This document shows, piece after piece, positions 43,320 through 51,964 of a DNA stretch of 64,000 nt. Under the pieces are notes generated by a model, which made no database searches, had not been told where the DNA came from, and was given only the letters and a program-made list of their open reading frames with translations. The DNA comes from Clostridium aquiflavi (GTDB taxonomy: Bacteria; Bacillota; Clostridia; Clostridiales; Clostridiaceae). Where the stretch lies: NCBI RefSeq assembly GCF_031344075.1, contig NZ_JAVJAN010000022.1, positions 3,202 to 67,201 on the forward strand, read 5' to 3'. The position numbers and the translations under genes are program-made. The first letter of the stretch is position 1. Every line of letters starts with the position of its first letter.

Positions 43320-44624
43320 TTGAAAAGATTTTGTCAATTTTTATTTAGTTCCGTTATAATAGTAAGTTTAGCTTTTTTATTGTTTAAATTTTCAGGAATT
43401 TATAGAGTAAACATTTTAAAAGATAATATAGATTGGAGTATTTCATCAAAAAATTGTAAGAATGCAGTGGCTTTTGATAAAGATGAATATGAAAATACAT
43501 ATGTGGCGTATAAGAACTATATAAAATTATTAAAAGATGATGGAAGAGAAGAAACATTGGTAGAAAATAAGTCGTTTTCTATAGAAAGTATAGTTTGTAC
43601 AAAGGATGATATGTATTTTATTTCAAATGATGAACTTTATCATTATAATATGGCAAGTAAATTTCTGGAGGTAATTCTAAAAGAAATACCAACAAACGGT
43701 GAAAATCTTGATAGAAATCTTATTGTTAAGGATTCAAATTTACTTTTATCAATTGGAGCAGCAACTAATTCCGGAATTGCAGAAGGTAATGGAGAAATAG
43801 ATTTTAACAAAATTCCATACGATAAGAGTCCTATAAATATTGTATTGAATGGTGAAAATTATGGAGAAGAAAAAACAGGGGCATATATGCCATATACCAA
43901 TTCAAGTATTAGAGGTCAAAAAATAAGTGCTGAAAAATTTGGAAACGCATCTGTTATAAAAATAGATTTAAAAACTAATAAGACCTCTCTATATGCATGT
44001 GGAATAAGAAATATAACAGGGTGGGACTTAGATAGCAATAATAATTTAATAGCAATAGTTGGTGGTATGGAGGAGAAAGGAGTAAGACCTGTTAAAAGAG
44101 ATTTTGATTATTTATACAAATTACAGGAAGAAAACTGGTATGGATGGCCAGATTTTAGTGGAGGGGATCCAATAAGTTCACCAAGATTTAATGATGAAAA
44201 TAAATTAATGCCTATAATAAATAATCCACCTAATAAAATTGTTGATGGACCAGAATATCAATTTTCTAAAGTTAATAGTATTAAATGTTTAGCAATAGAT
44301 AAAGAAGGTAAAATTTTAGAAAAAGATTCTAATGTATTTTATGATAAAAAGAATAACGTTATAAGTTCAGTAAATTCAAATGGTGTTTTATACAAGCTGT
44401 TAAAATTAAAAGGTGAAAGTGATGTAAAAGGAATAAAATACTCATGTGGTAATATATATATATTAGATTCAGGTATAGGTTGCATATATAAATTACAATG
44501 TGGTAATTTAGGACTAAATTTCAACTTACCAAAGCCAGTTTGGATATTTATAATAGTTCTTTTATTTAGTTTGCTCATACTAAATATAATTAGATTTAAT
44601 AATAAAAAGAATAAGAGTATTTAA
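43320..44624 (+). CDS. Membrane-anchored beta-propeller (sorbosone dehydrogenase-like) protein
   Basis: A 434-residue protein with an N-terminal signal/anchor (about 8-27) and a C-terminal membrane helix (about 404-424) followed by KKNKSI, so both ends are anchored and the middle is outside. The central part looks like a six-bladed propeller of the glucose/sorbosone dehydrogenase class: CGIRNITGWDLDSNNNLIAI then YKLQEENWYGWPDFSGGDP. The calcium/PQQ residues cannot be verified. The TTG start has GAGGGGG upstream. It is probably a surface sugar-binding or enzyme domain; the reaction is unknown. Confidence 0.7.
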   Translation: MKRFCQFLFSSVIIVSLAFLLFKFSGIYRVNILKDNIDWSISSKNCKNAVAFDKDEYENTYVAYKNYIKLLKDDGREETLVENKSFSIESIVCTKDDMYFISNDELYHYNMASKFLEVILKEIPTNGENLDRNLIVKDSNLLLSIGAATNSGIAEGNGEIDFNKIPYDKSPINIVLNGENYGEEKTGAYMPYTNSSIRGQKISAEKFGNASVIKIDLKTNKTSLYACGIRNITGWDLDSNNNLIAIVGGMEEKGVRPVKRDFDYLYKLQEENWYGWPDFSGGDPISSPRFNDENKLMPIINNPPNKIVDGPEYQFSKVNSIKCLAIDKEGKILEKDSNVFYDKKNNVISSVNSNGVLYKLLKLKGESDVKGIKYSCGNIYILDSGIGCIYKLQCGNLGLNFNLPKPVWIFIIVLLFSLLILNIIRFNNKKNKSI

Positions 44625-44645
44625 AATAAAGCCTTAAAGTGAAAT

Positions 44646-44690
44646 AGAAACTGCTCTATAAAAGTAAATATTATAGAGTGGTTTCTTATT
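44646..44690 (+). terminator. Terminator after the propeller gene
   Basis: A 16-bp stem (44646-44661 with 44671-44686, two G-U pairs), then tatttta. Confidence 0.7.
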
Positions 44691-44818
44691 TTAATTAAAC
44701 TTTTTTATGAAATTTTAAATTTTTAGACTTAATATTATTAAAAAAATTGTTTCCATAACTTTAATAATACGCTTAATAATGATAGAATATATATTTAGAG
44801 GGAAAAGAGGGGAATTTT

Positions 44819-45382
44819 ATGGGGAAAACATTAGTTATTAATTTAGAAGACATTAATTTAAAAGGTGACGTATTAGATGTTGGACAAGAAAATTTTGGTG
44901 TAATATACAGTATTTCCAAAGAAGTAGAATCAGAATTGTCACTTGATTATGTTTTTAGTAATGATAAAGAGGGGTTAGAAGGAAGTGAATATGACGCATG
45001 TACACTTTTTTTTAATTTAAATAGATTTTGGAGTAACATAGAAAAAGAAAAGTTAATTAAAGAAATTAATTCTTATATAAAAGAGAATGGAGAAATATTA
45101 ATTTGGGATATTAATAAAGAAAGAGGTAAATTATTTAATAATAAAATAAGAGTTATACTTCCAAAGGGTAAAGTAAAAGAATTTACATTTAAAAATTTGA
45201 ATCCAATAATAAGTTCAAATGTAGAAGATATAAAAAAGATACTTTTAAAATATTTTGATATAGAAGAGATAAAAGTTTGGGAGGATATGTTTTTTATAAG
45301 AGCTAAAAAACTTAAAAATGAAATAAACTCTAAAGAAGTAGAGGAGACAAATACGAATGAGGATATTACTTACAGCAATTAA
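44819..45382 (+). CDS. Methyltransferase-like protein
   Basis: A 187-residue protein with a class I SAM-binding-like layout: DVLDVGQENFGVIYSIS (motif I region, but the usual GxGxG is absent), then YDACTLFFNLNRFW, then ENGEILIWDINKERGKLF near 94-111. The glycine-rich loop is degenerate, so it may not bind SAM. It overlaps the following radical SAM gene by 26 bases, so translation is coupled and the two may work together. The exact reaction is unknown. Confidence 0.65.
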   Translation: MGKTLVINLEDINLKGDVLDVGQENFGVIYSISKEVESELSLDYVFSNDKEGLEGSEYDACTLFFNLNRFWSNIEKEKLIKEINSYIKENGEILIWDINKERGKLFNNKIRVILPKGKVKEFTFKNLNPIISSNVEDIKKILLKYFDIEEIKVWEDMFFIRAKKLKNEINSKEVEETNTNEDITYSN

Positions 45383-47021
45383 CTCTAAATTTATTCATAG
45401 TAATTTAGCAGTTAGATATTTAAGAAATTTTACTAAAGATATGGATTGTGAAAGTATAATAAGGGAATTTTCTATTAATGATAGAGAAGAAAAGATATTA
45501 GAAGAAATTATTAATGAAAAGCCTGATGTTGTTGCTTTTTCAGTTTATATATGGAACGTAGAAATGGTTACAAGACTGTCTAATCTTATTAAGAATGTTG
45601 ATGAAAATATTGAAATTTTATATGGAGGACCAGAGGTGTCATTTGATTCACATAAGTTTTTAGAAAATAACATTGGAGAATATGTTATTGAAGGTGAAGG
45701 TGAAAAGACATATAGAGATTTTATTTTATATAAACTTGGTTTAAAGAATGTAAATGAGATAAAAGGTCTTCACTATAAAAAAGATGGAAATGTATATTCT
45801 AATGAAAAAAGACCTCTTATGTCTATGGATGACTTAGTATTTCCATATGAAGATTATGAAAATTTAGATAATAAGATAGTTTATTATGAGGCTTCAAGAG
45901 GATGTCCTTTTAATTGCAAATATTGTCTTTCATCAACAAGTCATGGTGTGAGATTTTTAAATATTGAAAGAGTACTAAAGGAATTGCAGTATTTCATCGA
46001 TAAAAGAGTTAGGTTAGTTAAATTTGTAGATCGTACATTTAATTGTAATTATAAATTTTCAATGGCTATATGGAAGTTTTTGATAGAAACAGATACAGAA
46101 ACAAAGTTTCATTTTGAAATATCAGCAGATATTTTAAAAGAAGAAGAAATTAAGTTATTATCAAAAGCACCAAAGGGAAGATTTCAATTTGAAGTTGGAG
46201 TTCAAACGACAAATGACAAGGTTCTTAATAATATAAATAGATTTGTTAATTTTGAAGACATAAAAGAAAAGGTTGATGAACTTATGGCTATAAAAAATAT
46301 TAATCAACACTTAGATTTAATAGCTGGTCTTCCAGGGGAGGATTATGATTCATTTGTTAATTCTTTTAATGATGTTTATAAAATAAGACCAGAAGAAATT
46401 CAATTAGGTTTTTTAAAACTATTAAAGGGATCTTCAATGAGAGAAGAAGCTGAAAAGTATAAAATGAAATTTTCGCCTTATCCACCATATGAAATATTAA
46501 AGACTGATTGCATTAATTATGATGAACTACTAAAATTAAAAAAGGTAGAAGCTATGGTAGATAAATATTATAATTCCAAAAAATTCAATAATATTATTAG
46601 ATTTTTTGAGAGTAAATTTGATACACCATTTGAATTTTATTATTCACTAGGAAAATTTTTTCATAGAAAAGGATATTTTAATAAAAACATTGGAAATATA
46701 GAATATTATAAAGTATTTTTAGACTTTAATAATGAAGTTTTGAAAGATAATAACGATATATTAAATGAAATACTAAAATTTGATTATTTAATATTCAATA
46801 AAAAGCGTGGATTACCAGATTTTTTAAGAAGTAATATTAAAAAAGAAGATGAAAAAGATATAAAAGATAAATTAAAGCATAAATATTCATTTAAGGAGTA
46901 TTATTTAGAAAAATTCTCAATAAATATTGAGGAGTATATTTTAAATGGAAATATACAAATATCAGAAAGTTATTATTTGTTTAATAATACTGGTGATTAT
47001 ATAAATCTAAAAATAAGTTAG
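45357..47021 (+). CDS. B12-binding-domain radical SAM protein
   Basis: A 554-residue cytoplasmic enzyme. An N-terminal Rossmann-like cobalamin-binding domain (about 1-140; YGGPEVSFDSHKF) is followed by a radical SAM domain with the cluster motif C183-x3-C187-x2-C190 (CPFNCKYC). GLPGEDYDSF near 328 is typical. The C-terminal ~170 residues resemble the DUF4080 region of this class. The family acts on diverse substrates, often by methylation or ring changes; the substrate is not known here. The ATG overlaps the methyltransferase-like gene. Confidence 0.88.
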   Translation: MRILLTAINSKFIHSNLAVRYLRNFTKDMDCESIIREFSINDREEKILEEIINEKPDVVAFSVYIWNVEMVTRLSNLIKNVDENIEILYGGPEVSFDSHKFLENNIGEYVIEGEGEKTYRDFILYKLGLKNVNEIKGLHYKKDGNVYSNEKRPLMSMDDLVFPYEDYENLDNKIVYYEASRGCPFNCKYCLSSTSHGVRFLNIERVLKELQYFIDKRVRLVKFVDRTFNCNYKFSMAIWKFLIETDTETKFHFEISADILKEEEIKLLSKAPKGRFQFEVGVQTTNDKVLNNINRFVNFEDIKEKVDELMAIKNINQHLDLIAGLPGEDYDSFVNSFNDVYKIRPEEIQLGFLKLLKGSSMREEAEKYKMKFSPYPPYEILKTDCINYDELLKLKKVEAMVDKYYNSKKFNNIIRFFESKFDTPFEFYYSLGKFFHRKGYFNKNIGNIEYYKVFLDFNNEVLKDNNDILNEILKFDYLIFNKKRGLPDFLRSNIKKEDEKDIKDKLKHKYSFKEYYLEKFSINIEEYILNGNIQISESYYLFNNTGDYINLKIS

Positions 47022-47114
47022 AAGAAGTAAAAGGATGTAAAATAAAGATAACATTTACATAACAGATACTTTACTGAATTTTGACCGATTTTAGCATTTA
47101 ATAATTTAAAATTC

Positions 47115-47142
47115 TTGAAAATATACAAAAAGAGTGTATAAT
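47115..47142 (+). promoter_or_regulatory. Promoter of the V-ATPase operon
   Basis: TTGAAA (47115-47120) and TATAAT (47137-47142), 16 nt apart, about 86 nt before the first ATPase gene. Confidence 0.55.
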
Positions 47143-47227
47143 AAAATAGACACAAAGTAATTAATACTATATAAAGTATTAATATATATATTATTTTTAT
47201 ATTTAAGGGCATGAAGGTGGTGATATT

Positions 47228-47554
47228 TTGGCATTAGAAGCAATTGAAGAAATAAAAAAAGCTGAGGCTCAAGCAGAAGAAATTCTTAAAGAAGCTAATA
47301 ATGAAGCTAAAGATATTGTTATGAAAGCTACAGATGAAGCAGAAAAGCAATATCTTGATACTTTATCTTCTGCAAAAGAAAAAGCAAATAAAATTATTTC
47401 AAATGCTGTAGAAGCAGCAAATAAAAAAGCAGAGCCTATAATAAATAAGGGCAAGCAAGAATCAGAAGATATACTACATATATCTGCAGATAAGAAAAAT
47501 AATGCTGTTAAATTAGTGATTGAGAGGATAGTGAAGATTCATGGCAATAGTTAA
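47228..47554 (+). CDS. ntpF: V-type ATPase subunit H/G (peripheral stalk)
   Basis: A 108-residue coiled-coil protein, Ala/Glu/Lys-rich (AEAQAEEILKEANNEAKD). It fits the NtpF/subunit G stalk protein that pairs with NtpE. TTG start after AAGGTGGTGA. It is the first gene of a nine-gene operon and overlaps ntpI by 14 bases. Stalk subunits are weakly conserved, so the call rests on position and coiled-coil content. Confidence 0.85.
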   Translation: MALEAIEEIKKAEAQAEEILKEANNEAKDIVMKATDEAEKQYLDTLSSAKEKANKIISNAVEAANKKAEPIINKGKQESEDILHISADKKNNAVKLVIERIVKIHGNS

Positions 47555-49505
47555 GATGAATAAGTTCACCTTGTTAGCCTTTGAATCAAAGAAAAATGAA
47601 CTTCTTGAAAGAGTACAAAACTTCGCAGAAGTTGAATTTATCAATCTACAAGATGAGAATATTCAAGAAAAAAATGAAGTTCTTAATGAGTTAGATAAGG
47701 ATGAAATTGATTCTGACATATCAAGGTGGGAAGAAGAATTATCAAAAGCTAAATTTGCCCTACAGTTCTTAAAGGACTATGTGCCTAAACAATCATTAAT
47801 AAAGTCTTTACGTACAGAAAAACTTTCATTAACTCCTAAAGAACTAGAAAAAAAAGTATTAAATGGAGAATGGGAAGGTGTCTATGATAAAGTTAAAGAA
47901 AAAGAGCATACTTTAGCTTCATTAGACAATGAAAAGACTAGATTACAAGGAAATGTTCAAAGTTTAAAACCATATGAGAATTTTGATTTAGCATTAGGAT
48001 CTTTAGATGATTTAAAAGTAACTGAATATTTCTTAGGAAGCATTGCTAACCAATATGAGGAAGCATTGAAAAATGATTTGAGTGATTGTTATTTAGAAAT
48101 TATATCAAAAGACAATCAAGACACTTACTTCTTCCTTTTAGCTCATAAGGATAAGAAAGAAGAAGTGGAAGAGGTACTAAGAGGGTTTGGATTTAGTCCG
48201 TTTAAAACAGATGAGAAAGAACTCCCTTTAAAGCTTATTCAAGAATATAATGAAAGAATGTCCTTAATTGATTCTGAAAAGTTCTTAGTAAAAGAAGAAT
48301 TAGCAGGATTTGAGGAAAATTTAGAAAGCTTGAAATTAGCTTATGAATATTACTATAACTTAGTAAATAGAAAATCTATTACTAATAGATTTTTGAAGAC
48401 TGATAAAACAGTCTTATTACAAGGATGGGTTCCTAGTGAAAAAAATGATAGGTTAACTCAAATTACTAAGGATGTATTAGGTGAGGATTACTATTTAGCT
48501 TTTGAAGATGTTAAAGAAGAAGAAATTGATGATGTACCTATTAAATTGCAAAACAATGATTTAAATGCATCATTCGAATCAGTAACATCAATGTATGCTT
48601 TACCTAAGTATAATGATATAGACCCCACTCCATTTGTTACACCATTCTATTTGGTTTTCTTTGGAATGATGGTTGCAGATGCAGGATATGGATTATTATT
48701 GTTATTAGGAACTCTTGGAGCATTAAAGTTATTTAATTTTAATGCAGAAACGAAAAAAATGGTTAAGTTCTTTATGTATTTAAGTTTCCCAACAATTATA
48801 TTTGGATTAATTTATGGTTCATTCTTTGGAGACTTAATAGGTATTAAAGGTTTAATTGATACAAGTACAGATGTTATGACAATACTAGTTATGTCAGTAG
48901 TATTTGGTGCAATTCAAATTGTGTTTGGATTATTTATAAAAGCAGCTGTATTAATAAGGGCAGGAAAGAAATTAGATGCTTTTATGGATGTTGGATCATG
49001 GCTTATAACTCTATGTTCTATTGGAGGAATTGGAGCTGGATCAATGCTTAATATACCAGTACTAAAAACAGCATCTATAGCAGGTGCCATTATTGGTTCT
49101 ATATTAATTGTTTTAACACAAGGAAGACAAATGGAATCAACAGGTGGAAAAATAGGCCAAGGTCTTTATGAATTATATGGTATTACAGGATACATAAGTG
49201 ACTTAGTATCATACACAAGACTTATGGCAATAGGTTTATCAGGTGGATCTATAGCAGGAGCTATAAACATGATTATGGGAATGGTATCAGATAATGGTAA
49301 TTCACTTTTAGGAACTATTCTGTTTGCACCATTAATATTTATCATGTTCCAAACAGTAAACTTATTATTATCATTATTAAGTGGATATGTTCATACATTA
49401 AGACTTACTTATGTAGAATATTTCTCAAAATTTTACGATGGTGGTGGAAAAGCATTTGAGCCACTTGAAGCAAAAAATGAATACATTAATTTAAGAGAAG
49501 AGTAG
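47541..49505 (+). CDS. ntpI: V-type ATPase subunit I (a)
   Basis: The membrane stator that carries ions past the rotor ring. It has 654 residues. The soluble N-terminal half contains long coiled coils (about 60-130 and 225-275). About eight membrane helices occupy the C-terminal half, from residue ~360 (TPFVTPFYLVFFGMMVADAGYGLLL). The essential arginine is R560 in LVSYTRLMAIGLSGG. It overlaps the preceding gene. Confidence 0.95.
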   Translation: MAIVKMNKFTLLAFESKKNELLERVQNFAEVEFINLQDENIQEKNEVLNELDKDEIDSDISRWEEELSKAKFALQFLKDYVPKQSLIKSLRTEKLSLTPKELEKKVLNGEWEGVYDKVKEKEHTLASLDNEKTRLQGNVQSLKPYENFDLALGSLDDLKVTEYFLGSIANQYEEALKNDLSDCYLEIISKDNQDTYFFLLAHKDKKEEVEEVLRGFGFSPFKTDEKELPLKLIQEYNERMSLIDSEKFLVKEELAGFEENLESLKLAYEYYYNLVNRKSITNRFLKTDKTVLLQGWVPSEKNDRLTQITKDVLGEDYYLAFEDVKEEEIDDVPIKLQNNDLNASFESVTSMYALPKYNDIDPTPFVTPFYLVFFGMMVADAGYGLLLLLGTLGALKLFNFNAETKKMVKFFMYLSFPTIIFGLIYGSFFGDLIGIKGLIDTSTDVMTILVMSVVFGAIQIVFGLFIKAAVLIRAGKKLDAFMDVGSWLITLCSIGGIGAGSMLNIPVLKTASIAGAIIGSILIVLTQGRQMESTGGKIGQGLYELYGITGYISDLVSYTRLMAIGLSGGSIAGAINMIMGMVSDNGNSLLGTILFAPLIFIMFQTVNLLLSLLSGYVHTLRLTYVEYFSKFYDGGGKAFEPLEAKNEYINLREE

Positions 49506-49518
49506 GAGGACATTTAAA

Positions 49519-50004
49519 ATGGATATGAGTTGGATTAAGTTTTTTTTAGAAAATAACGGTGGATTTGTTATGGGAGCACTAGGTGTTGCTTTAGCAGTAG
49601 GAATGTCAGGAATAGGATCATCAAAAGGTGTTGGTATCGTAGGTGAAGCAGCAGCAGGATTATTATCAGAACAACCAGAAAAATTTGGTAAAGCGTTAAT
49701 TCTTGAATTATTACCAGGTACACAAGGTCTTTATGGATTCGTTATAGGATTATTAGTATTTTTACAATTAAGTCCAGAAACAACTTTTTCACAAGGTTTA
49801 TACTTATTATTTGCTTGTTTACCAATAGCTATCACTGGTTTATGGTCAGGAATTGCTCAAGGTAAAGCAGCAGCTGCTGGTATTCAAATATTAGCTAAAA
49901 ACCCAGAACACAACACTAAAGGTATGGTTCTTGCAGCGATGGTTGAAACTTATGCATTATTAGGATTCGTTGTATCATTCTTATTAGTAAATGGTGTATT
50001 TTAA
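49519..50004 (+). CDS. ntpK: V-type ATPase subunit K (proteolipid), Na+ ligand set
   Basis: The rotor-ring subunit, 161 residues with four membrane helices as two related hairpins. It aligns with Enterococcus hirae NtpK at a steady +4 offset. The five residues known to bind Na+ in that protein correspond here to L65, T68 and Q69 (LLPGTQG), Q114 (SGIAQGK) and E143 (MVETYA), all conserved. This supports Na+ rather than H+ transport. TAGGAGGA precedes the ATG. Confidence 0.95.
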   Translation: MDMSWIKFFLENNGGFVMGALGVALAVGMSGIGSSKGVGIVGEAAAGLLSEQPEKFGKALILELLPGTQGLYGFVIGLLVFLQLSPETTFSQGLYLLFACLPIAITGLWSGIAQGKAAAAGIQILAKNPEHNTKGMVLAAMVETYALLGFVVSFLLVNGVF

Positions 50005-50038
50005 TAATAGCTTATTATAGAATTAGGATGTGAAGATT

Positions 50039-50629
50039 ATGTCTAACATAAATAATTTAACTTCTAAAATCGTAAAAGATGCGGAAGATAAAAAAAGAAT
50101 AATCTTATCAGAAGCTGAAGAGAAGAAAAGTAAGATAATTGCTAAAAAGCAAGAAAAAGCTGCTTCGGAAGAAAAGATTATTGTAAAAAAAGCTGAAACA
50201 GAAGCTGTAGCAAGAGAAGAAAGAATCATTTCTAGTGCAGAATTACAAGCAAGAAACGAGAAGTTAAAATCAAAACAAACAGTTATTAGTGAAGTTTTTG
50301 AAACTACTATAGAAGAACTTTGTAATGCATCAAGTGATGATTTTAAAGGATTTGTAAAAACTGTAATATTAAATAGCAATATTTCAGGAGATGAAAATTT
50401 AATATTAAATGAACAAGGGAAGAAAATGATTGATTCTGATTTTGTAGCAGAATTAAATAGAGAAATTGGTTCAAAAGGAAATATAACTCTAAGTGATAAA
50501 GCTGGAAACTTTAAAGGCGGATTCGTATTAGAGAAAGATGGCATAGAAATAAATAATACTTTTGAAGCTTTAGTAAATTCATTAAAAGATGAAATGGGTC
50601 TTGAAGTAGCAAGAGTATTGTTTAGTTAA
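50039..50629 (+). CDS. ntpE: V-type ATPase subunit E
   Basis: The peripheral stalk partner of subunit G. It has 196 residues from the ATG at 50039, chosen because AGGATGTGA precedes it; GTG at 50030 overlaps that site. The N-terminal half is a long Lys/Glu/Ala coiled coil (VKDAEDKKRIILSEAEEKK). The C-terminal half has a globular alpha/beta domain ending EMGLEVARVLFS. The family is divergent but position is decisive. Confidence 0.92.
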   Translation: MSNINNLTSKIVKDAEDKKRIILSEAEEKKSKIIAKKQEKAASEEKIIVKKAETEAVAREERIISSAELQARNEKLKSKQTVISEVFETTIEELCNASSDDFKGFVKTVILNSNISGDENLILNEQGKKMIDSDFVAELNREIGSKGNITLSDKAGNFKGGFVLEKDGIEINNTFEALVNSLKDEMGLEVARVLFS

Positions 50630-50641
50630 GGAGGTTAACTA

Positions 50642-51643
50642 ATGGATATAATGCAATTTAGTCAAGTTATACCGAGACTAAGAGTATACGAAACAAAACT
50701 CCTTGATAAATCAAAGATTGACAGAATGATCGATTCCAATTCTGCCAATGAAGCATTAAAAGTGCTTCAAGAAACAGAGTATGCCAATGTTATGACAAAT
50801 GTTAAGAGAGCAGAAGACTATGAAATTATATTAAGTGAAGAATTAAAAAGATTGTTTCATTTAATGTATGAAATAAGTCCAATGAAATCTCTTGTTGACT
50901 TAATGAGTATTAAATATGATTATCAAAATATAAAAGTAATATTAAAAGGTATCTTTTTAAAGAAAGATTTATCTTATCTATTAATTCATGTTGGAACTAT
51001 TGAAGCTTCAAGATTAAAGTATTTAGTAGAAAATAATGAATTAAGAGATTTACCTAAAGTTATGAGAGAAGCAATAGAAGAGTCAAAGGATAAATTTGAA
51101 AATACTAAAGATCCTCAAATACTTGACATTATTTTAGATAAATATATGTTTAAACAATTAGTACAAATTAAGAATGAAATAAAAGATAACTTTGTTAATA
51201 AATACGTAGAAGCTCTTATAGATTCTACAAACTTGAAAACTCTTTTAAGAGTTAAAAAGCAAAACAAAGGCAGGGAATTCTTTGCTTCAGTTATTATTGA
51301 AGGAGGTTCTTTAGATAAAGATAAGTTATTAGGAATGTTAAATGATGCAGTAGAAAACATATCTAATAAGCTTTCGTTCACTGATTATAATGATTTAATA
51401 AAATCAGGTATAGAGTACTATACAAAGACAGGTTCTGTGAGTTTATTAGAAAAGTTAGTTGATAACTATATCATGGATATGATGAAAGACGCTAAAATAA
51501 TACCTTTTGGAGTCGAGCCTTTAGTAGCTTATATTTATGCAAAAGAAACAGAAATAAAGATTATAAGAATTGTAATGGTTGGCAAACTCAATAATATTTC
51601 TGCGGAAGTAATTAGAGAAAGGCTGCGTGATATTTATGTTTAA
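50642..51643 (+). CDS. ntpC: V-type ATPase subunit C (d)
   Basis: The central adaptor between the ring and the F/D shaft. A mostly helical 333-residue protein with three-fold repeated architecture. Typical pieces are LLDKSKIDRMIDSNSANEAL near 21-40, SIKYDYQNIKVILKG near 88, and the C-terminal YIYAKETEIKIIRIVMVGKLN. AAGGAGG precedes the ATG. It overlaps the F subunit gene by 8 bases. Confidence 0.94.
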   Translation: MDIMQFSQVIPRLRVYETKLLDKSKIDRMIDSNSANEALKVLQETEYANVMTNVKRAEDYEIILSEELKRLFHLMYEISPMKSLVDLMSIKYDYQNIKVILKGIFLKKDLSYLLIHVGTIEASRLKYLVENNELRDLPKVMREAIEESKDKFENTKDPQILDIILDKYMFKQLVQIKNEIKDNFVNKYVEALIDSTNLKTLLRVKKQNKGREFFASVIIEGGSLDKDKLLGMLNDAVENISNKLSFTDYNDLIKSGIEYYTKTGSVSLLEKLVDNYIMDMMKDAKIIPFGVEPLVAYIYAKETEIKIIRIVMVGKLNNISAEVIRERLRDIYV

Positions 51644-51947
51644 GAAAATAGGTGTAGTTGGTGATAAGGATTCAGTTTTAGCTTTTAAAGCTTTAGGTAT
51701 CGACGTTTTCCCTGTAGTTGGAAACGAAGAAGCAAAAAAAACTGTTGATAAATTAGCAAAGAATGATTACGCAGTTGTTTTTGTAACAGAACATGTTGCA
51801 CAAGGTATCGAAGAAACAATTGAAAGATACAATAAAGAAGTACTTCCTGCTGTAATATTAATTCCAAGCAATCAAGGAACATTAAATATAGGTATGCAAA
51901 GAATAAGTGATAACGTAGAAAAAGCTGTAGGCGTTAATATTTTATAG
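51636..51947 (+). CDS. ntpG: V-type ATPase subunit F
   Basis: A small Rossmann-like regulatory and shaft subunit, 103 residues, starting MFKKIGVVGDKDSVLAFKALG. Other typical stretches are VVFVTEHVAQGIEETIERY and VILIPSNQG. The ATG at 51636 lies inside the end of ntpC. An in-frame GTG at 51627 is less likely as the family starts close to the first strand. Named ntpG in Enterococcus (AtpF elsewhere). Confidence 0.92.
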   Translation: MFKKIGVVGDKDSVLAFKALGIDVFPVVGNEEAKKTVDKLAKNDYAVVFVTEHVAQGIEETIERYNKEVLPAVILIPSNQGTLNIGMQRISDNVEKAVGVNIL

Positions 51948-51964
51948 AAAGGTAGGTTGGTAAG

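Noticed and set aside
47022..47212. 64-codon minus-strand frame before the V-ATPase operon
   Set aside because: Tyr/Leu/Phe-rich antisense translation of AT-rich promoter DNA, without a ribosome site.
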